Shown: positions 1 through 9,278, counted from the stretch's first letter. The stretch is DNA of 64,000 nt from Streptomyces sp. NBC_00490 (GCF_036013645.1 NZ_CP107869.1:6448001-6512000), one strand, 5' to 3'. Numbers and translations: made by a program. Notes: generated by a model not told the origin, from the sequence alone.

Positions 1-1
1 G

Positions 2-1153
2 TTCAGCAGACCGGACGGGGGCGAGCATGTGTCGTTCTCGCTGCTGCTGCCCGCGCGCCACGAACAGGCCGTGCTGGACCACACCATCCAGCGGCTGCTG
101 GAGTCCAGCCACACCGACTTCGAGATCATCGTCATCGTCGGGCACGACGACCCGGAGACCACGGCAGTGGCCGAGAAGGCGGCGGCGCGTGACCCGCGCG
201 TCCGCGTCGTCGTCGACACCCACGAGAAGAAGAACAAGCCGAAGGCCATGAACACGGCGCTGCCGCACTGCCGCGGCGACGTCGTCGGGGTCTTCGACGC
301 CGAGGACCAGGTCCACCCCGAGCTCCTCGCCCATGTCGACCACGCCTTCAGGACCACCGGGGCCGACGTCGTCCAGGGCGGTGTGCAGCTCATCAACTTC
401 CACTCCAGCTGGTACAGCCTGCGCAACTGCCTGGAGTATTTCTTCTGGTTCCGCTCCCGGCTGCACCTGCACGCGCAGAAGGGGTTCATCCCGCTCGGCG
501 GCAACACCGTCTTCGTGCGGACCGGCACCCTCAAGGAGGCCGGGGGCTGGGATCCCGACTGTCTCGCCGAGGACTGCGACCTGGGCGTACGGCTCTCCAG
601 CGTCGGCAAGAAGGTCGTCGTCGCCTACGACTCCGACATGGTGACCCGGGAGGAGACCCCCGGCTCGCTCATGTCGCTGCTCAAGCAGCGCACCCGCTGG
701 AACCAGGGCTTCCTCCAGGTCTACCGGAAGAAGGACTGGAAGCAACTCCCCGGTCTCGGACAGCGGTTGCTCGCCCGCTACACCCTCATGACGCCGTTCC
801 TCCAGGCCTTCTCCGGCGTCGTCATCCCGCTCAACGTGGCGATCGCGCTCTTCCTCGACGTGCCGGTCGGCGTCGCCTTCATCACCTTCCTGCCGGCCGT
901 CACCGCACTGGTCACGTTCGTCTTCGAGATCGTCGGACTGCACGACTTCGGCAAGCAGTACGGCCTGCGCGTGCGCTCCGTCCACTACCTCAAGCTCGTC
1001 GTGGGCGGCCCCTTCTACCAGGTGCTCCTCGCCGGGGCCGCCGTCCGCGCCGTATGGCGTGAGCAACGCGGCCGGAACGACTGGGAGTTGACCACCCATG
1101 TCGGTGCGCATCTGAACCAGGCACCGGCGCTCCGAGAGGACGTCCCCGCGTGA
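2..1153 (+). CDS. Family 2 glycosyltransferase, 5' end outside the window
   Basis: Processive-type GT2 glycosyltransferase, expected to transfer sugar from an NDP-sugar at the membrane. The frame is open to the left edge, so the first codons lie outside; an internal GTG at 29 is possible but codons before it read naturally (..RPDGGEHVSFSLLLPARHE). Visible GT2 signatures are a DAED nucleotide-sugar motif, an AEDCD acceptor-side acidic motif and a QRTRW motif of the cellulose synthase/hyaluronan synthase type. Two or three hydrophobic segments follow in the last third, so the catalytic domain is anchored in the membrane. The stop overlaps the next start (GTGA, 1150-1153), the first of three couplings in a four-gene operon. 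Sugar specificity cannot be read from the sequence. Confidence 0.88.
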   Translation, partial: FSRPDGGEHVSFSLLLPARHEQAVLDHTIQRLLESSHTDFEIIVIVGHDDPETTAVAEKAAARDPRVRVVVDTHEKKNKPKAMNTALPHCRGDVVGVFDAEDQVHPELLAHVDHAFRTTGADVVQGGVQLINFHSSWYSLRNCLEYFFWFRSRLHLHAQKGFIPLGGNTVFVRTGTLKEAGGWDPDCLAEDCDLGVRLSSVGKKVVVAYDSDMVTREETPGSLMSLLKQRTRWNQGFLQVYRKKDWKQLPGLGQRLLARYTLMTPFLQAFSGVVIPLNVAIALFLDVPVGVAFITFLPAVTALVTFVFEIVGLHDFGKQYGLRVRSVHYLKLVVGGPFYQVLLAGAAVRAVWREQRGRNDWELTTHVGAHLNQAPALREDVPA

Positions 1154-2769
1154 CCTCCACCCTTCCCGCGGTGACCGTTCCCCAGGTCCCCGCGCAGCGG
1201 CAGCCTGTGCCCGACGTGCGTCCGGCCGGCCGAACGGCCCCGTCGAAACGCCCCGACCTCCTCCTGTGCGGTGCGCTCCTCGTCGCGATCCTCACCGTCC
1301 AGGGCTGGAACATCGCCGACTACCCGACCCTCAGCGACGACGAGGGCACCTACCTCGCCCAGGCCTGGGCCGTCCAGGAGGGCAAGGGCCTGGCCCACTA
1401 CACCTACTGGTACGACCACCCGCCGCTCGGCTGGATCCAGATAGCCGTGCTCACCTGGATCCCGAAGATGCTGAGCCCCGAGTCGATGACCGTCGGCTCG
1501 ATGCGGGTGACGATGCTGCTGGTCAGCGCGGTCAGCGCGGCCCTCGTGTACGTCCTCGGGCGCCGGCTCGCCCTGCCGCGCTGGGCCGCCGGGCTCGGCA
1601 TGGCCCTCTTCGGGCTCTCCCCGCTCTCCGTGGTCCTCCAGCGGGAGATCTTCCTCGACAACCTCGCGGTGATGTGGACGCTCCTCGCGTTCACCCTCGC
1701 CGCGTCCCCGAGCCGCCACCTCTGGCACCACTTCGGTGCGGGCGTCGCCGCCGCGACGGCCGTCCTCACCAAGGAGACGATGCTCGTCGTCCTGCCGGCG
1801 CTGCTGCTCACCATGTGGCGCCACAGCCACCGGGACACCCGCAAGTTCGCCCTCACCGGCGCCATCACGGCATGCACGCTGCTCGGTCTCGCGTACCCCC
1901 TGTTCGCCCTGCTCAAGGGCGAGTTGCTGCCCGGCGGCGGACACGTGTCGCTGTGGGACGGGGTCAAGTACCAGATGACCAGGCCCGGTTCGGGCTTCAT
2001 CCTCGACCAGGGGTCCGGTTCCCACGGGGTGCTGCGGTCGTGGCTCTACTACGACCGTGTCCTGCCGCTGGGCGGTCTCGTCGGCGCCCTCCTGCTGCTG
2101 GCCACCTGGCGCTGGTCGGTCACCGCCCGGGCACTGGCCGGACCCGCGCTGACGGTCGCGATCCTCGCCGGGCTCGCCCTGCGCCCCAACGGCTATCTGC
2201 CCGCGATGTACGTCATCCAGGCGCTGCCGTTCCTCGCGCTCGTGCTGGCCGGGGGCACCGCCTCCGTCGCCCATGCCGTCCTGCGCAGAAGCCACCGGCT
2301 GCCCCGCGGCGGCCGGTACGCCCTCGCCGCCGTCCTCGCGATCGCCGCGGGCGCCTATGTCGTCCCGCGCTGGTACGACGGCGACCGCACCGCCGTCACC
2401 GCCGACGCCAACGCCCCCTACCAGGCCGCCTCCAAGTGGCTGGCGACCGAGGTGGAGCAGCCGGAGAGGACGCGGGTACTCGTGGACGACGCGCTCTGGC
2501 TGGACCTGGTGCACGCCGGGTACCGGCCCGGGCTCGGCGCCATCTGGTTCTACAAGGCCGACCTCGACCCGGCGGTGACCAAGACGATGCCGCACGGCTG
2601 GAAGGACCTCGACTACGTCGTCGCCTCCCCGACCGTGCGGCGCGACGCGGCGGACCTGCCCAATGTCAGGGCCGCCATCCAGCACTCGACGCCGGTCGCC
2701 GTCTTCGGCACCGGTGCGGACCGGATCGAGATCCGGCAGATCCAGACCGTCTCCGGAGGCGTTCGATGA
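1150..2769 (+). CDS. ArnT/PMT-like membrane glycosyltransferase (GT39/GT83 type)
   Basis: Polytopic membrane protein of 539 residues resembling dolichyl- or polyprenyl-phosphate-sugar:protein/lipid transferases. After a roughly 35-residue cytoplasmic tail the first membrane helix leads into a periplasmic-type loop with LSDDEGTY, the acidic motif that supplies the catalytic base in this superfamily, and then DHPPLGW. About ten more hydrophobic helices follow, with a soluble C-terminal part of about 130 residues. It starts with GTG overlapping the upstream stop and ends in an ATGA overlap with the next gene. The next gene encodes a likely polyprenyl-phosphate sugar synthase, so a donor-maker/donor-user pair is a reasonable inference. 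The acceptor is unknown. Confidence 0.82.
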   Translation: MTSTLPAVTVPQVPAQRQPVPDVRPAGRTAPSKRPDLLLCGALLVAILTVQGWNIADYPTLSDDEGTYLAQAWAVQEGKGLAHYTYWYDHPPLGWIQIAVLTWIPKMLSPESMTVGSMRVTMLLVSAVSAALVYVLGRRLALPRWAAGLGMALFGLSPLSVVLQREIFLDNLAVMWTLLAFTLAASPSRHLWHHFGAGVAAATAVLTKETMLVVLPALLLTMWRHSHRDTRKFALTGAITACTLLGLAYPLFALLKGELLPGGGHVSLWDGVKYQMTRPGSGFILDQGSGSHGVLRSWLYYDRVLPLGGLVGALLLLATWRWSVTARALAGPALTVAILAGLALRPNGYLPAMYVIQALPFLALVLAGGTASVAHAVLRRSHRLPRGGRYALAAVLAIAAGAYVVPRWYDGDRTAVTADANAPYQAASKWLATEVEQPERTRVLVDDALWLDLVHAGYRPGLGAIWFYKADLDPAVTKTMPHGWKDLDYVVASPTVRRDAADLPNVRAAIQHSTPVAVFGTGADRIEIRQIQTVSGGVR

Positions 2770-3929
2770 CCCACGAGTACACGACTCCCGTCCCGGCCGT
2801 ACGGGTCACCGAGATCCCCGAGCCCGGCGCCGTCACCATCGTCGTACCGACGTACAACGAGTCCGCGAACATCCGCCAACTGCTCCGCCAGATCACCGAG
2901 TCGGTGCCGGCCAGACTCCCCTGCGAGGTCGTCTTCGTGGACGACTCCACCGACGACACCCCCGAGGTGATCCACGAGGCCGCCAAGGACTGTCCGTTCC
3001 CGGTGACCGTACTGCACCGCGACGAGCCGGTCGGCGGGCTCGGCGGGGCGGTCGTGGAGGGGATGAAGGCGGCCGGGTCGGACTGGGTCGTCGTGATGGA
3101 CGGCGACTGCCAGCATCCGCCGTCCCTGGTCCCGGAGCTGGTCGCGACGGGGGAGCGGGCGAACGCCGGGCTCGTCGTCGCCTCCCGGTACATCAAGGGC
3201 GGCAGCCGCGCCGGGCTCGCGGGCAACTACCGCGTGGCCGTGTCCAGAGCGGCGACCTGGCTGACCAAGTCCCTCTTCCCGCGCCGGCTGCACGGCATCA
3301 GCGACCCGATGAGCGGCTTCTTCGCGATCCGCCGCAGCGACATCACGGCCGACGTCCTGAAGCCCCTCGGCTACAAGATCCTCCTCGAACTCGCCGTCCG
3401 CAGCCGCCCCCGCGCGGTCACCGAGGTGCCCTTCGTCTTCCAGGACCGCTACGCGGGCGAGTCCAAGTCCAGCGCCCAGGAGGGCCTGCGCTTCCTGCGT
3501 CACCTGGTCGGTCTGCGCACCGCCTCGCCGGTCGCCCGCATGGTCGGCTTCGGCCTGATCGGCGCGACCGGCTTCGTGCCCAACCTGCTCGGGCTGTACG
3601 CCCTCACCGTCCTCGGCATGCACTACGTACCGGCGGAGATCCTCGCCAACCAGCTCGGCGTCGCCTGGAACTTCCTGCTCATCGAGCACCTGCTGTTCCG
3701 CGATCGCCGCCGGCACCGGCGCTGGTGGGACCGCGCCGGCCGGTTCGCCCTGATCGCCAACGCCGACCTGGTGCTGCGCATCCCGCTGATCGCCCTGTTC
3801 GTCCACCGGTTCGGAATGGGCGCGCTGTCCGCCACCGCGCTCGCGCTGGTGACGACGTTCGTCCTGCGCTTCGCCGGGACCGAGGCGCTGGTCTACCTCC
3901 CGCGCAGAAACAGGAGCCGCACCGCATGA
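2766..3929 (+). CDS. Polyprenol-phosphate sugar synthase fused to GtrA-like membrane domain
   Basis: A 387-residue two-domain protein. Residues about 15-240 form a DPM1-type GT2 domain: VVPTYNE start, VVFVDDSTDDT, and the metal-binding MDGDCQHPP motif. Residues about 255-385 form a GtrA-like domain with four hydrophobic helices, beginning near MVGFGLIGATGF. Such fusions make polyprenyl-phosphate-linked hexose and help move it across the membrane; the sugar could be mannose or glucose. The start codon overlaps the upstream stop (ATGA) and the stop overlaps the start of the copper oxidase gene (ATGA 3926-3929). This places a secreted oxidase under the same translational coupling as three glycosyltransferases. 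Confidence 0.87.
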   Translation: MTHEYTTPVPAVRVTEIPEPGAVTIVVPTYNESANIRQLLRQITESVPARLPCEVVFVDDSTDDTPEVIHEAAKDCPFPVTVLHRDEPVGGLGGAVVEGMKAAGSDWVVVMDGDCQHPPSLVPELVATGERANAGLVVASRYIKGGSRAGLAGNYRVAVSRAATWLTKSLFPRRLHGISDPMSGFFAIRRSDITADVLKPLGYKILLELAVRSRPRAVTEVPFVFQDRYAGESKSSAQEGLRFLRHLVGLRTASPVARMVGFGLIGATGFVPNLLGLYALTVLGMHYVPAEILANQLGVAWNFLLIEHLLFRDRRRHRRWWDRAGRFALIANADLVLRIPLIALFVHRFGMGALSATALALVTTFVLRFAGTEALVYLPRRNRSRTA

Positions 3930-6325
3930 ACCGAAGACGGAGAACCGCCCTTCTCGCAGTGGGCGCTCTGACCGCCGGCCTGCTCCTGACCGCCCCGCAG
4001 CCCGCCTCGGCCGCCAACCTCATCAAGAACCCCGGCTTCGAGACCGTCGGCACCGGCGGCATGCCGTACTGCTGGGAGAAGTCCGGCTGGGGCGACAACG
4101 ACTTCACCTTCACCACCACGTCCGACGCCCACTCCGGCTCCAAGGCCATGAAGGTCGAGCTGACCCGCCGGACCGAGGGCGACCGCAAGGCGCTGATCAC
4201 CGAGTCGGCGGAGTGCGCCCCCGTCGTCAGCGTGGGCAAGCAGTACGACCTGAACCTCTGGTACAAGTCGACCACCCCGGACGCGTCGGTCACCCTGTTC
4301 CGGCACGACACGACGGCCGGCTGGCAGTACTGGACAGATCTGAAGACCCTGCCGATCGCCGGCAGCTGGACCCAGGCGAGCGTGCGGACGCCCGAGGTCC
4401 CCACCGGCACCGACCGCATCACCTGGGGTGTCTCCGTCTACGGCACCGGATCCGCCACCACCGACGACTACACCATGGAGCAGGTCGCCGACCCCGTCCC
4501 CGCACCGCAGTGCACGGGCACCGCCGAGCAGTGCGCCAACGGCCGCTGGGACGTGCTGCCCACCCAGAACCCGGTGCGCTCCATGCACTCCGTCGTCCTC
4601 AACAACGGCAAGGTGCTGCTGATCGCGGGCTCCGGCAACAGCGAGGAGCAGTTCGACGCGGGCACCTTCACCTCGGCCGTGTACGACCCGGTCAAGGGCA
4701 CGTACAAGGTGATCCCCACGCCCAAGGACATGTTCTGCTCCGGGCACGTCCAGCTCCAGGACGGCCGGGTGCTGGTGATGAGCGGGAACAAGGCGTACCC
4801 GGTCGCGGGCGGGCACGGCTACGAGGGGTTCAAGGACTCGTACATCTTCGATCCGGTCACCGAGACGTACAGCAAGACCAACGACATGAACGACGGCCAC
4901 TGGTACCCGTCGGCGACGATCCTCGGCAACGGTGACGTCATCTCCTTCGGCGGGCTGCGCGAGGACTCCACCGGTTCGGTGACCGCCGAGCTGTGGTCGG
5001 ACGCCGAGCAGAAGTGGCTGGAGCTCTGGAAGGTCAACCAGACCTGGTCGTACTGGGGTCTGTACCCGTCGATGATCCTGATGCAGGACGGCCGCCTCTT
5101 CTACTCGGGCAGCCATGTCTTCGGCAACAACATCCCGGGCACCGGCAGCGCGATCTACGACTACGACGCCAACACCGTCACCCAGGTCCCCGGGCTCCAG
5201 AACAAGGACCAGCGCGACCAGTCGGCGAGCGTGCTGCTGCCTCCCGCGCAGGACCAGAAGGTCCTCACGATCGGCGGCGGCAACATCGACTCCAACCCCG
5301 ACGCCAACCGGCTGACCGACGTCATCGACCTCAAGCAGGCCAACCCCGCCTACACCGCCGGTCCGCCGCTCCCGCAGGGCACGGTCGACCTCGGCAACGG
5401 CAAGCAGGCCGAGACCGGCAACCAGGGCAAGATGTACGTCTCCGCCGTCCTGCTGCCCGACGGCAAGGTGCTGGAGACGGGCGGCGCGCTGCACAACCGC
5501 GCCGACCCGGTGTACGAGTCGTCGCTCTACGACCCGGCCACCGGCACCTTCGACCCGGTGGCCGCCGACCCCCAGGCGCGCGGCTACCACTCCTCGGCGT
5601 TCCTGCTGCCCGACGGCCGGGTGATGACGACCGGCGACAACCCGGGCAACGGCACCTGGAACCACAACGTGTCGATCTACACGCCGCCCTATCTCCTCAA
5701 GGGCCCGCGTCCGGCGATCACTTCGGTCATCGACACCGAGTGGACCTACGGCGACACCCAGCGGATCACCGTCGACCGGCCCATCGCCAAGGCCGAGTTG
5801 ATCCGCCCGGCCGCGGTGACGCACTCCTCCGACCCGAACCAGCGGTTCGTCGATCTGCCGCTGTCGGTGGACGGCAACAACGTCGACCTCAATGTGACGA
5901 GCAATCCCGACCTGGCCCCGCCCGGCTGGTACATGCTCTTCGCGGTCGACGCCAACGGGGTGCCGTCGGTGGCCAAGTGGGTCCATCTGCAAGGGCCTTC
6001 GGCGCTCGGCGCGACGGACGCCTCGGCGCATGTGCACTCCTTCGCGGACTCACTCGAAGGCAAGGTCACCGAGCCCGGCGAGAAGCGCGCCTCGCAGAAG
6101 GTGCCGGTCACCGTCTCCGGCTGCGACCGGCACTACGGCTCGATCAACGTCTGTGTGCCGACCGACTTCCCGCCGAGCGTGAAGGCCACCACCAAGGCCC
6201 GCTGCGACTGGCTGAAGAAGAACGACTACGGCCGGCTCGAGGTCAACGGCAAGGACGACCCGCTGCGGCTCGACCGCGACGGGGACGGGATCGCCTGCGG
6301 GAAGGCCGACCTCAGGAAGCGTTAG
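3926..6325 (+). CDS. Secreted copper radical oxidase (galactose oxidase/GlxA-like) with Excalibur domain
   Basis: A 799-residue exported protein. Arg-rich n-region, hydrophobic core and an ASA|A site near residue 29 form the signal peptide. Residues about 30-200 are a CBM-like beta-sandwich (NLIKNPGFE start). Then come a Kelch-propeller galactose-oxidase core and a C-terminal early-set domain. The residues that build the Tyr-Cys radical copper site are present by alignment from memory with Fusarium galactose oxidase: Cys271 (DMFCSG), Tyr327 (GHWYPSA), Tyr554-His555 (RGYHSS) and His633 (VTHSSD). Galactose-oxidase Trp290 is not at its usual place (GGLRED), as in GlxA, where a Trp comes from elsewhere. 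The last 70 residues end in an Excalibur motif (DRDGDGIAC). The start was chosen at the ATGA overlap with the upstream gene. Coupling to glycosyltransferases resembles the cslA-glxA pair of Streptomyces, suggesting oxidation of a surface glycan. Confidence 0.88.
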   Translation: MNRRRRTALLAVGALTAGLLLTAPQPASAANLIKNPGFETVGTGGMPYCWEKSGWGDNDFTFTTTSDAHSGSKAMKVELTRRTEGDRKALITESAECAPVVSVGKQYDLNLWYKSTTPDASVTLFRHDTTAGWQYWTDLKTLPIAGSWTQASVRTPEVPTGTDRITWGVSVYGTGSATTDDYTMEQVADPVPAPQCTGTAEQCANGRWDVLPTQNPVRSMHSVVLNNGKVLLIAGSGNSEEQFDAGTFTSAVYDPVKGTYKVIPTPKDMFCSGHVQLQDGRVLVMSGNKAYPVAGGHGYEGFKDSYIFDPVTETYSKTNDMNDGHWYPSATILGNGDVISFGGLREDSTGSVTAELWSDAEQKWLELWKVNQTWSYWGLYPSMILMQDGRLFYSGSHVFGNNIPGTGSAIYDYDANTVTQVPGLQNKDQRDQSASVLLPPAQDQKVLTIGGGNIDSNPDANRLTDVIDLKQANPAYTAGPPLPQGTVDLGNGKQAETGNQGKMYVSAVLLPDGKVLETGGALHNRADPVYESSLYDPATGTFDPVAADPQARGYHSSAFLLPDGRVMTTGDNPGNGTWNHNVSIYTPPYLLKGPRPAITSVIDTEWTYGDTQRITVDRPIAKAELIRPAAVTHSSDPNQRFVDLPLSVDGNNVDLNVTSNPDLAPPGWYMLFAVDANGVPSVAKWVHLQGPSALGATDASAHVHSFADSLEGKVTEPGEKRASQKVPVTVSGCDRHYGSINVCVPTDFPPSVKATTKARCDWLKKNDYGRLEVNGKDDPLRLDRDGDGIACGKADLRKR

Positions 6326-7043
6326 GGAAGTCCGCCAGGGCGCGCGCCACGATGGCCTCCAGCTGTTCGTGGTGCGCGCCCTTCCAGTAGGCGCGCCCGC
6401 ACTGGGTGCACTGCGCGAACACGTCGTACGACCGGTGTGTGCCGCCGGCCAGCTGGTCCGCCACCTCCTCCTTGGTGGCCTCCCTGAGCAGGCCGTTGCA
6501 GGCGGTGCAGCGCGTCCAGGGCCGTAGCTCGGGGCGGAACCGGTCGAGGATGTCGCGGAGCTGCTCCTCGGGACGGGTGCTGTAGACGTAGGCGCCGGAC
6601 CACAGTTCGCGGCGGCGCAGCAGGCCCCGGTCGCGGCTGAGCATGACCCGCTGCTGGACGGCGGAGCGGGTGGCGAGCGCCGGGTCGCCGATGTCCGTCG
6701 ACTCGTACGCCGTGTCCACGCCGAGCAGGCGCATCCGGCGGGCGAGGGTGCCGAGGTGGACGTCGAGGAGGAAGCGCAGCGGGGCGCCGGGCACCTGCTG
6801 GGGGCGCTCGACGTCCCGTACGGCCACGGAGTCGCCGGCGCTGGGGACGTACGACCTGGGCACCTCGCGGCCGTCCACGAGGAGGGTGCCGACCTCGGTC
6901 AGCGGGACGCCGAGGGACTCGACGACATGGCCGAGGGTCGAGACGCCGTCGGTGGTGACCGAGGTGGAGCCGTGGCGGCGTTCGTGCGGGACGAACAGGG
7001 CCAGCCTGGGGGCGAATTCGACGTGGATCTCCGGTCCGTTCAC
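6312..7043 (-). CDS. Mut7-C RNase domain protein with ubiquitin-like N-terminus
   Basis: A 243-residue cytoplasmic protein. The first about 85 residues look like a beta-grasp (ubiquitin/ThiS-like) domain. The rest matches the Mut7-C PIN-type RNase domain: FLLDVHLGTLARRMRLLG start and LSRDRGLLRRR, then a zinc-ribbon-like pair of CxxC motifs (CTACNG and CTQCGR) near the C-terminus. The family is widespread in actinobacteria and its substrate is unknown. It begins with GTG. It converges on the copper oxidase gene and the two coding regions overlap by 14 nt, leaving no room for a terminator. Confidence 0.82.
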   Translation of the reverse strand: MNGPEIHVEFAPRLALFVPHERRHGSTSVTTDGVSTLGHVVESLGVPLTEVGTLLVDGREVPRSYVPSAGDSVAVRDVERPQQVPGAPLRFLLDVHLGTLARRMRLLGVDTAYESTDIGDPALATRSAVQQRVMLSRDRGLLRRRELWSGAYVYSTRPEEQLRDILDRFRPELRPWTRCTACNGLLREATKEEVADQLAGGTHRSYDVFAQCTQCGRAYWKGAHHEQLEAIVARALADFPNAS

Positions 7044-7098
7044 CCGGTCAGGATGCCACGGCCGGGTGCGGTGGCCTCGGGTGTTTTCCCGTGGTGCC

Positions 7099-7737
7099 TC
7101 AGGTGTTCTTCTTGGTGAGCCCGTGTTCCAGGACGTCCATCGCGCGGTCGAGGAGGTCGGCGAGGTCGTCCCGGAAGTCGTTCTCGGCCCAGTACTGGGT
7201 GATCTCCGCGAGCCCGGCGACCACGGACATCGTGTAGACCCGCACCTCCAGGCTGTCCACGTCCCGGCCGGTGCGTTCGGCGATGCCCTCGGCGAGCATG
7301 TGGGAGGCGACCGACATGCTCTCCATCATCCGGGAGCGCACCGTCGGGACCTGGGCCATCAGGTGCGCGCGGAGCCGGGTGACCTCGGGTTCCCGTTCGT
7401 GGCCGAGGCGCAGGGCCTTGTGCATGATGTGCCGCACGGAGTCCGCCCACGGCTCGTCCTTCGGCCGGGCACGCAGCTCCTCCAGGATGAGGGCGTCGTG
7501 CTCGTCGGTGAGCACGATGTCCTCCTTGGTGGGGAAGTAGCGGAAGACCGTGGACGGCGACACCTCGGCGCGGTCGGCGATCTGCTCGATCGTGGTGGCG
7601 TCGTAGCCCTGCTCCTCGATGAGCGCGTACGTCGCGTCGCGGATCGCCGTCCGGGTCTTGATCTTCTTCCGCTCACGGAGTCCCAGCTGGGGGACGTCCG
7701 TGGGCGGAGAGGTGCGTGCGGGTGTCATGGACGTCAT
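7099..7737 (-). CDS. TetR-family repressor
   Basis: A 212-residue TetR regulator. The N-terminal helix-turn-helix is clear (RDATYALIEEQGYDATTIEQ then VSPSTVFRYFPTKEDIV at about residues 30-75), followed by an all-helical ligand-binding domain with no recognisable specificity. The chosen start overlaps the stop of the upstream MFS gene (ATGA, 7737-7734), so exporter and regulator are translationally coupled with the exporter first. An ATG three codons in, at 7728, is an alternative start. The palindrome over the exporter promoter (9283-9297) is the obvious candidate operator, giving an autoregulated efflux operon. Confidence 0.93.
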   Translation of the reverse strand: MTSMTPARTSPPTDVPQLGLRERKKIKTRTAIRDATYALIEEQGYDATTIEQIADRAEVSPSTVFRYFPTKEDIVLTDEHDALILEELRARPKDEPWADSVRHIMHKALRLGHEREPEVTRLRAHLMAQVPTVRSRMMESMSVASHMLAEGIAERTGRDVDSLEVRVYTMSVVAGLAEITQYWAENDFRDDLADLLDRAMDVLEHGLTKKNT

Positions 7738-9278
7738 TGTCGGGCATCTGCCGGCTCGGGAGCCATGTCCGGGGTGGCCGCGGGCTCGCTCGGGCGGGGT
7801 GTGCCCGGCAGGAACGCCGCCGCCAGCAGGGCGGCGACGAGGGCCGCGGCCCCGCAGACCAGCAGGACGAGGCCCATGCCGTGGACGTAGGCGTGGTCGG
7901 CGGAGGCGATCAGGTCGGCGGAACCGGTCTGCTGGGCGACCACATGGGCGGCGACCACGGAGTTCTCGGCGGTGGCGGCGGCCTGCGCGGGCAGCCCGGT
8001 GACGTCGAGCCGGTCCTGGAAGGCGGCGGCGAGCAGACTGCCGAGCAGGGCGATACCGATGGCGCCGCCCACCTGACGCAGGGTCAGCAGCAGCCCGGAG
8101 CCGCTGCCGGCGCGGTCGCGGGGGAGGGTGCCCAGGGCGCTGTTCATGGCGGGGATGAGGGCGAGACCGAAGCCGAGACCGGTGACGGAGAGCCACAGCG
8201 CGGTGAAGCCGTAGCCGGAGTCGATCGTCGTACGGCTGCCGAGGAACGCGGCGAAGGCGAGCACCACCAGGCCGCCGCTCACCGTGGCGCGGGCGCCGAA
8301 GCGGGCGACGATCTGCGGGGCGAGCCGGGAGGAGACGAGCAGACCGCCCATCATCGGCAGCAGCCGTACGCCGGTGCCGAGGGCGTCGTTGCCGAGGACG
8401 GCCTGGAGGTAGGGCGGCAGCACGAACAGCAGGCCGGACAGGATGAACATCACCAGGGTCGCGGCGATGGTGTTGAAGAGGAAGCCGCGGTGGCTCAGGA
8501 GGCTCATGTCGAGCATGGGGCGCTCGACCCGCCGCTCCCGCACCACCAGCGCGGCGATCAGGACCGTGGCCGCGGCGAACACGGCCAGGACCAGCGGGTC
8601 GCCCCAGCCCCGGGCGGGTGCCTCGATGATCGCGTAGATCAGGGCGCCGAGGCCGGTCGCGGTGAGGGCGGTGGAGACGGCGTCGACCTTGGGGGAGGCG
8701 GGGTCGCGGGTCTCGGGGAGCAGGAAGAGGCACGCGGCGATGCCGATCGCGGCCATCGGGACGTTGACGAGGAAGACCGAGCCCCACCAGAAGTGGTTCA
8801 GCAGCCAGCCGCCGATGATCGGGCCGAGCGGCAGGCCGAGCGCGGAGGCGGCGGAGATGATGCCGACGGCCTTGGTGCGCTCGTCGGAGCCGAAGAGCGA
8901 GGGCAGTACGGAGAGCGCGAGCGGGGTGACGAGGGCGCCGCCGACGCCCATCAGGGCACGGGCCGCGACCACCGCGTTCACGTCGCCGGCCAGGGCGCCG
9001 AGGGCCGAGCCGGCCAGGAAGACGCCCAGTCCGACGATCAGCATCCGGCGGCGGCCGAACCGGTCGCCGAGGAGTCCGGCGGGGAGCATCAGCGCCGCGA
9101 AGACGACGACGTACGCGTCCGCCATCCACTGCTGCTGGCCCGTGCTCGCGCCGAGGTCGGCGGCCATCGTCGGGAGGGCCACGTTGAGGATCGTCATGTC
9201 GAAGCCGAGCGTGAGCATGCTCGCGACCAGGGCGCCGAGGGCCCACCAGCGTCGGGGATCAGGAGTGAAAGTTTCCAT
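7734..9278 (-). CDS. MFS drug exporter, DHA2 (14-helix) type
   Basis: A 514-residue polytopic membrane protein with the EmrB/QacA arrangement. Helix 1 is followed by LNVALPTMAADLGAS (motif D1-like) and QQQWMADAY; motif A is seen as LGDRFGRRRML; motif C appears near ALMGVGGALVTPLALSVLP. Roughly 14 hydrophobic segments can be counted. It should export hydrophobic or cationic compounds using the proton gradient. The gene is first in a two-gene operon with the TetR gene, and its start lies just downstream of a TTGACA-containing promoter overlapped by a palindrome. The substrate cannot be inferred. Confidence 0.92.
   Translation of the reverse strand: METFTPDPRRWWALGALVASMLTLGFDMTILNVALPTMAADLGASTGQQQWMADAYVVVFAALMLPAGLLGDRFGRRRMLIVGLGVFLAGSALGALAGDVNAVVAARALMGVGGALVTPLALSVLPSLFGSDERTKAVGIISAASALGLPLGPIIGGWLLNHFWWGSVFLVNVPMAAIGIAACLFLLPETRDPASPKVDAVSTALTATGLGALIYAIIEAPARGWGDPLVLAVFAAATVLIAALVVRERRVERPMLDMSLLSHRGFLFNTIAATLVMFILSGLLFVLPPYLQAVLGNDALGTGVRLLPMMGGLLVSSRLAPQIVARFGARATVSGGLVVLAFAAFLGSRTTIDSGYGFTALWLSVTGLGFGLALIPAMNSALGTLPRDRAGSGSGLLLTLRQVGGAIGIALLGSLLAAAFQDRLDVTGLPAQAAATAENSVVAAHVVAQQTGSADLIASADHAYVHGMGLVLLVCGAAALVAALLAAAFLPGTPRPSEPAATPDMAPEPADARQ

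Noticed and set aside
1015..2685. Long open frame (556 codons) on the minus strand
   Set aside because: Antisense shadow of the ArnT/PMT-like gene; composition is Arg/Gly/Glu-rich without motifs, as expected for high-GC antisense.
2663..3925. N-terminal extension of the copper oxidase frame
   Set aside because: The extension is an Arg/Pro-rich shadow of the GT2-GtrA gene; the signal peptide begins at 3926.
3893..6037. 714-codon minus-strand open frame
   Set aside because: Shadow of the copper oxidase gene, whose signal peptide, copper ligands and coupling are clear on the plus strand.
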